NCBI RefSeq assembly: GCF_024753135.1
Contig: NZ_JANUGP010000001.1
Span: forward strand, 524,974 to 588,973
Length of the DNA stretch: 64,000 nucleotides
From: Streptomyces pyxinicus
GTDB taxonomy: Bacteria; Actinomycetota; Actinomycetes; Streptomycetales; Streptomycetaceae
Reading direction: 5' to 3'
Shown here: piece after piece, positions 60,800 to 64,000 of the stretch
How positions within the stretch are numbered: the stretch's first letter is position 1
How the letters are laid out: the number at the start of each line of letters is the position of its first letter
Program-made: the position numbers and the translations under genes
The notes under the pieces: generated by a model
The model's input: only the letters and a program-made list of their open reading frames with translations
Databases searched by the model: none
Told to the model about the DNA's origin: nothing

Positions 60800-62362
60800 A
60801 TGCCGACGTACCTCACCCCAGGCGTGTACGTGGAGGAGGTCCAGTCCGGCGCTCGGCCCATCGAGGGTGTGGGCACCGCCGTCGCCGCGTTCGTCGGCTT
60901 CGCCGAGGACGGTCCCTTCCACGAGCCGACGCTGGTCACCAGCTGGGACCAGTACACAAAGGGGTTCGGCGGCTTCACCCGGGGCGCCTATCTGCCGCAC
61001 GCCGTCTACGGCTACTTCGCCAACGGCGGCGGCGCGGCCTACATCGTCCGCATCGGCGGCTCCGCCGAGGACTCGTCCGCCCCGGCCGCCGAGCGGGGCG
61101 ACACCGGCCGGCAGGGCGGCCCGGCGCCGACCGTGGAGGTGGGCGGCTTCCTCGTCGCGGCCAGGCCCGGGGTGAGCGGCGTGTCCGTGGAGGTGGCCGA
61201 CCCCGAGGGCGAGAGCCCGTCCGAGGACCGCTTCCGGCTGCTGGTCCGCCAGGGCGACCAGGTGGCCGAGACGTACGACGCCTCGACCCGCAGGAACGTC
61301 AAGGGCTATCTGGTCAACCAGGTCCGCGCTTCAAAGCTGATCGAGGTCACCGAGCAGCGCGGCGCGAGCCAGACCCGGCCGGCCGCGCAGACCGTGGCGG
61401 TACCCGACGCCCCGGCCGCGCCCGCCACCGCCCCGGCCGGCGAGGTGGCCCGGCTCGACCCGGGCGAGTACGTCGGTGACGCGGACGCCCGCACCGGGTT
61501 CGCCGGCCTGGAGACCATCGACGAGATCACGATGGTCGCCGTACCGGACCTGATGAGCGCCTACCAGCGCGGGGACATCGACGCCGAGGGTCTGCGCACC
61601 GTCCAGCTGGCCGTCATCTCGCACTGCGAGCAGATGGGCGACCGGGTCGCCGTCCTCGACGCGCCGCCCGGCATGTCCGCGCAGCAGGTGCGCACCTGGC
61701 GCAACGACGAGGCGGGCTACGACTCCCGCTACGCGACCCTCTACTACCCCTGGATCCGGGTGTTCGACCCGGCCGCCGGACGCAACACCACGGTCCCGCC
61801 GAGCGGTCACGTCGCCGGCCTGTGGGCGCGCAGCGACGGCGAGCGCGGGGTGCACAAGGCGCCCGCCAACGAGGTCGTGCGCGGCGCCGTGGACCTGGAG
61901 CTGCGGCTCAGCAAGGGGGAGCAGGACCTGCTCAACCCGATCGGCGTGAACTGCATCCGGGCCTTCCCGGGGCGCGGCGTCCGGGTGTGGGGCGCCCGCA
62001 CCCTGTCCTCCGACCCGGCGTGGCGGTACCTGAACGTGCGCCGGCTCTTCAACTACCTGGAGGAGTCCATCCTCCTGGGCACCCAGTGGGTGGTGTTCGA
62101 GCCGAACGACGACCGGCTGTGGTCGAGCATCCGCCGCAACGTCAGCGCGTTCCTCATCGAGGAGTGGCGCCGGGGCGCGCTGTTCGGGCGGACGGCAGCG
62201 GAGGCCTTCTACGTGAAGTGCGACCGCGACAACAACCCGCAGGAGTCCATCGACCAGGGCCGGGTCGTCTGCGAGATCGGCGTGTCGCCGGTCAAGCCCG
62301 CCGAGTTCGTGGTGTTCCGGCTGGCCCAGTTCTCCGACAGCACCAGCCTCGTCGACGAGTGA
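60800..62362 (+). CDS. Contractile sheath protein of eCIS
   Basis: A 520-residue phage-tail-sheath-like protein. It opens MPTYLTPGVYVEEVQSGARPIEGVGTAVAAFVG, the standard sheath N-terminus. The conserved C-terminal core is present: VPPSGHVAGLWARSDGERGVHKAPANEVVRGAVDL, NPIGVNCIRAFPGRGVRVWGARTLSSDPAWRYLNVRRLFNYLEESI, and CEIGVSPVKPAEFVVFRLAQ. These strands lock neighbouring subunits; contraction drives the inner tube through the target membrane. GAAGGAG upstream of the ATG. The middle section (residues 90-230) is the variable surface domain. Very secure. Confidence 0.97.
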   Translation: MPTYLTPGVYVEEVQSGARPIEGVGTAVAAFVGFAEDGPFHEPTLVTSWDQYTKGFGGFTRGAYLPHAVYGYFANGGGAAYIVRIGGSAEDSSAPAAERGDTGRQGGPAPTVEVGGFLVAARPGVSGVSVEVADPEGESPSEDRFRLLVRQGDQVAETYDASTRRNVKGYLVNQVRASKLIEVTEQRGASQTRPAAQTVAVPDAPAAPATAPAGEVARLDPGEYVGDADARTGFAGLETIDEITMVAVPDLMSAYQRGDIDAEGLRTVQLAVISHCEQMGDRVAVLDAPPGMSAQQVRTWRNDEAGYDSRYATLYYPWIRVFDPAAGRNTTVPPSGHVAGLWARSDGERGVHKAPANEVVRGAVDLELRLSKGEQDLLNPIGVNCIRAFPGRGVRVWGARTLSSDPAWRYLNVRRLFNYLEESILLGTQWVVFEPNDDRLWSSIRRNVSAFLIEEWRRGALFGRTAAEAFYVKCDRDNNPQESIDQGRVVCEIGVSPVKPAEFVVFRLAQFSDSTSLVDE

Positions 62363-62413
62363 CGCGGACGGCCGGTCCAGACGATCGGCTCCTACGAAAG
62401 GTGACAGGCAGTC

Positions 62414-62854
62414 ATGGCAGAGGGCGATGCTCTTTCCACCCATATCTTCGGCGTGCAGCTCGGCGGTTACCTGGTCGAATCGATCCAGGAGATCAGCGGG
62501 CTGACCGTCGAGGAGGAGGTCGTCGAGGTCCGGCAGGTCAGCTCCGAGGGCAAGCAGATCATCCGCAAGCAGCCGGGCGCCCGGCAGGCCGGCGAGATCA
62601 CCATCACCCGGGGGCTCGACCAGAGCAGCGAGTTCACGAAGTGGATCAAGGAAACGCTGAACAACGGCGCGGTGGACACCGCGCGGCAGAACCTCACCAT
62701 CGAGATCAAGGACTCCACCGGTGCGACCGTGCGCCGCATCCAGCTCATGCAGGGCTGGGCGTCCAAGTGGGAGGGCCCCTCGCTCAAGGCGGGCGAGTCG
62801 GCCGCCGCGACGGAGTCCGTGACCATCGTGTTCGAGGAGATCGTCGTCGAATGA
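62414..62854 (+). CDS. Inner tube protein of eCIS (gp19/Hcp-like)
   Basis: A 146-residue tail-tube protein: HIFGVQLGGYLVESIQEISGLTVEEEVVEVRQVSSEGKQIIRKQPGARQAGEITITRGLDQSSEFTKWIKETL, ending SVTIVFEEIVVE. Matches the T4 gp19-type tube family. Hexamers stack to form the tube carried inside the sheath. It lies 51 bases after the sheath gene, and its stop overlaps the next ATG (ATGA). Confidence 0.96.
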   Translation: MAEGDALSTHIFGVQLGGYLVESIQEISGLTVEEEVVEVRQVSSEGKQIIRKQPGARQAGEITITRGLDQSSEFTKWIKETLNNGAVDTARQNLTIEIKDSTGATVRRIQLMQGWASKWEGPSLKAGESAAATESVTIVFEEIVVE

Positions 62855-63354
62855 GGCGCCGTACGGTGACCGCGGGCAGCCTGGAGGAGATCCTCCAGGC
62901 CACCGCCCCCACGGCGGACGCGACGGCTCCCCGCCCCGCCGCCCCCGCCGCCGCTCCGGCTCCCCCGTCCGGTCGGGACCACGGGCTGCGCACCGAGTTC
63001 GAGTTCGAGCTGCCCCGCGGGTACGTGGACGAGGCGGGCACACTGCACCGGCACGGCGCGATGCGCCTGGCCACGGCCCGCGACGAGCTACGGCCCCAGA
63101 TCGACCTGCGCGTCAAGGAGAACCCGGCGTACCTGAGCGTGGTGCTGCTCAGCCAGGTGATCACCCGCCTCGGCACGATCACCGACGTGCACGCCGGGGT
63201 CGTGGAGCGGATGTACGCCACCGACGTGGCCTTCCTCCAGGACTTCTACCGGCGCGTCAACAGCGAGGGGCACACCCGGGCCGCCGTCACCTGCCCGCAC
63301 TGCGAGGGCGGCTTCGAGGTCGACCTCTCGGGTGGGCGCCTGGGGGAATCGTGA
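62851..63354 (+). CDS. Conserved eCIS protein with C-terminal C-x2-C, function unknown
   Basis: A 167-residue protein. A disordered Ala/Pro-rich N-terminus (to about 45) precedes a folded part: FEFELPRGYVDEAGTLHRHGAMRLATARDELRPQIDLRVKENPAYLSVVLLSQVITRLGTITDVHAGVVERMYATDVAFLQDFYRRVN, then CPHCEGGFEVDLSG with a C-x2-C pair. The folded text resembles phage proteins placed between tube and tape-measure genes (tail assembly chaperones). Translation is coupled to the tube gene. Given its place, an assembly factor is likely. Confidence 0.8.
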   Translation: MRRRTVTAGSLEEILQATAPTADATAPRPAAPAAAPAPPSGRDHGLRTEFEFELPRGYVDEAGTLHRHGAMRLATARDELRPQIDLRVKENPAYLSVVLLSQVITRLGTITDVHAGVVERMYATDVAFLQDFYRRVNSEGHTRAAVTCPHCEGGFEVDLSGGRLGES

Positions 63355-63509
63355 CGTACGCCCTCCCCCGGCTGCGGGAGGAGATCGCGTACATCGCCTA
63401 CCACTTCCACTGGCCCCTGGACGAGATCATCGACCTCCCGCACGGCGAGCGCCAGCAGTGGGTGACCGAGATCGCCCGCATCAACACCCGCGTGAACGAA
63501 GGCGGTTGA
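63351..63509 (+). CDS. DUF6760-type small eCIS protein
   Basis: A 52-residue protein from a GTG that overlaps the previous stop (GTGA): TYALPRLREEIAYIAYHFHWPLDEIIDLPHGERQQWVTEIARINTRVNEGG. The pattern (EE-AxIAYHFHWxxDEIxDLPHxERxxWVxEI) matches the small proteins that follow the chaperone-like gene in phage tails and eCIS loci, the second half of a two-part tail assembly chaperone. It is short enough to be missed by gene callers. Confidence 0.85.
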   Translation: MTYALPRLREEIAYIAYHFHWPLDEIIDLPHGERQQWVTEIARINTRVNEGG

Positions 63510-63513
63510 GCAC

Positions 63514-64000
63514 ATGGCATGGCGGGACAGGTGGCGCCGCCCGCGCCGCGCCGAGAGCCCGGCCGGAGTGACCTCCGTCCCCGGCGCCGGTGAGCCGGGA
63601 ACGACGACCGTGCCGGCGGGCTGGGACGGCGGCTGGCGCTCCGTCGCCGCGCCGGACCTCACCCTCTCGCGGGCCCCGCTGGCCGTCAGCGACGGCCTCG
63701 TCTTCCGCGCGGGCCTCGCGGCCTGGCGCGACCCGTCCTTCGACCGGGGCCTGGCCCACGGTGTCCTGCCCACGGCACCGGCCGGCATCGTACGCGGCAT
63801 AGCCCGCCCGGCGGCCTCCGCGGGCACGTTCAGCGGGGGCGGCCCCCTGCTGCTGCGGGCGCCGGCGCGGTATGGCGAGGAGGACATCGCCGTCGACGCC
63901 GACGAGACGGCTCCGATGCGGGAAAGCACCGGCGCGAGGCCCGGCGGCAGGGGCGCGAGCACGCGGGTGGTCGAGCCGACGCCGTTGCCCGAAGCACGCC
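63514..64000 (+). CDS. eCIS protein of unknown function, cut by window edge
   Basis: An open frame of 162 codons running off the right edge, starting MAWRDRWRRPRRAESPAGVTS four bases after the DUF6760 stop. It is rich in Gly, Ala, Pro and Arg, with motifs WDGGWRSVAAPDLTLSRAPLAVSDGLVFRAGLAAWRDPSFDRGLAHGVLPTAP. No domain recognised. Its position (after the chaperone-like pair, before the expected spike/baseplate genes) and the single direction of the operon place it in the injection system. The remainder lies outside the window. Confidence 0.7.
   Translation, partial: MAWRDRWRRPRRAESPAGVTSVPGAGEPGTTTVPAGWDGGWRSVAAPDLTLSRAPLAVSDGLVFRAGLAAWRDPSFDRGLAHGVLPTAPAGIVRGIARPAASAGTFSGGGPLLLRAPARYGEEDIAVDADETAPMRESTGARPGGRGASTRVVEPTPLPEAR

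Overview
The window is very GC-rich actinobacterial DNA with strong G/C preference at third codon positions, many GTG starts and ATGA/GTGA stop-start overlaps. The gene set (RNase Sa, DUF5955, Rv1733c-like protein, Streptomyces-type contractile injection genes, AllR-type purine catabolism) points to a Streptomyces chromosome. No rRNA, tRNA, IS element or CRISPR array was seen. Identifications are by reading motifs, not by database search.

Layout. 1-3164: exonuclease III (cut by the left edge), an MBL-fold hydrolase, a PcaD-PcaC fusion whose lactonase nucleophile serine appears to be alanine, and a small Cys-rich protein. 3354-6059: a visibly more AT-rich scrap region with the tail of a cell-wall glycosyltransferase-type gene, a broken HINT/NucA-B polymorphic toxin, an apparently intact SUKH immunity gene, a NUDIX fragment and a second possible immunity gene. 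6189-16151: an XdhC-like protein, then coxMSL-F-D-G-E encoding a form I (AYACSFR) aerobic CO dehydrogenase with maturation and membrane factors, and a convergent LysR regulator. 16280-21270: a SWIM-domain protein coupled to an SNF2 ATPase. 21362-28092: a membrane protein, a ROK kinase, a CUT2 sugar ABC operon, its GntR regulator and a divergent Gfo/Idh/MocA dehydrogenase; the perfect palindrome TGTCCGGACA lies in front of both the ABC operon and the dehydrogenase.

28149-34946: a SecDF fusion, a NarL-type two-component pair, two DksA/TraR-like zinc proteins, a short MreB/actin-like protein and an Rv1733c-like membrane protein, resembling a stress or dormancy island. 35003-40703: a second two-component pair, secreted RNase Sa, a DHFR-family protein, a frameshifted AIM24 gene and a flavohemoprotein. 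40942-48748: allantoicase, allantoinase, an IclR (AllR-like) regulator, HxlR/NmrA, DUF5955, MocA and malate synthase. Together these could take allantoin to glyoxylate to malate; MocA would make the MCD cofactor needed by CO dehydrogenase. A TCAAC-N6-TTGAA element occurs upstream of both allB and aceB.

48752-64000: a Rdx/SelW-like protein coupled to a HipA-like kinase, then an extracellular contractile injection system (eCIS) locus: two truncated cargo-type genes facing each other, a tandem-HTH protein, a membrane protein, an atypical LuxR regulator, a secreted beta-propeller protein coupled to the DUF4255 cap protein, an AAA+ ATPase, sheath, tube and baseplate-region proteins, running off the right edge.
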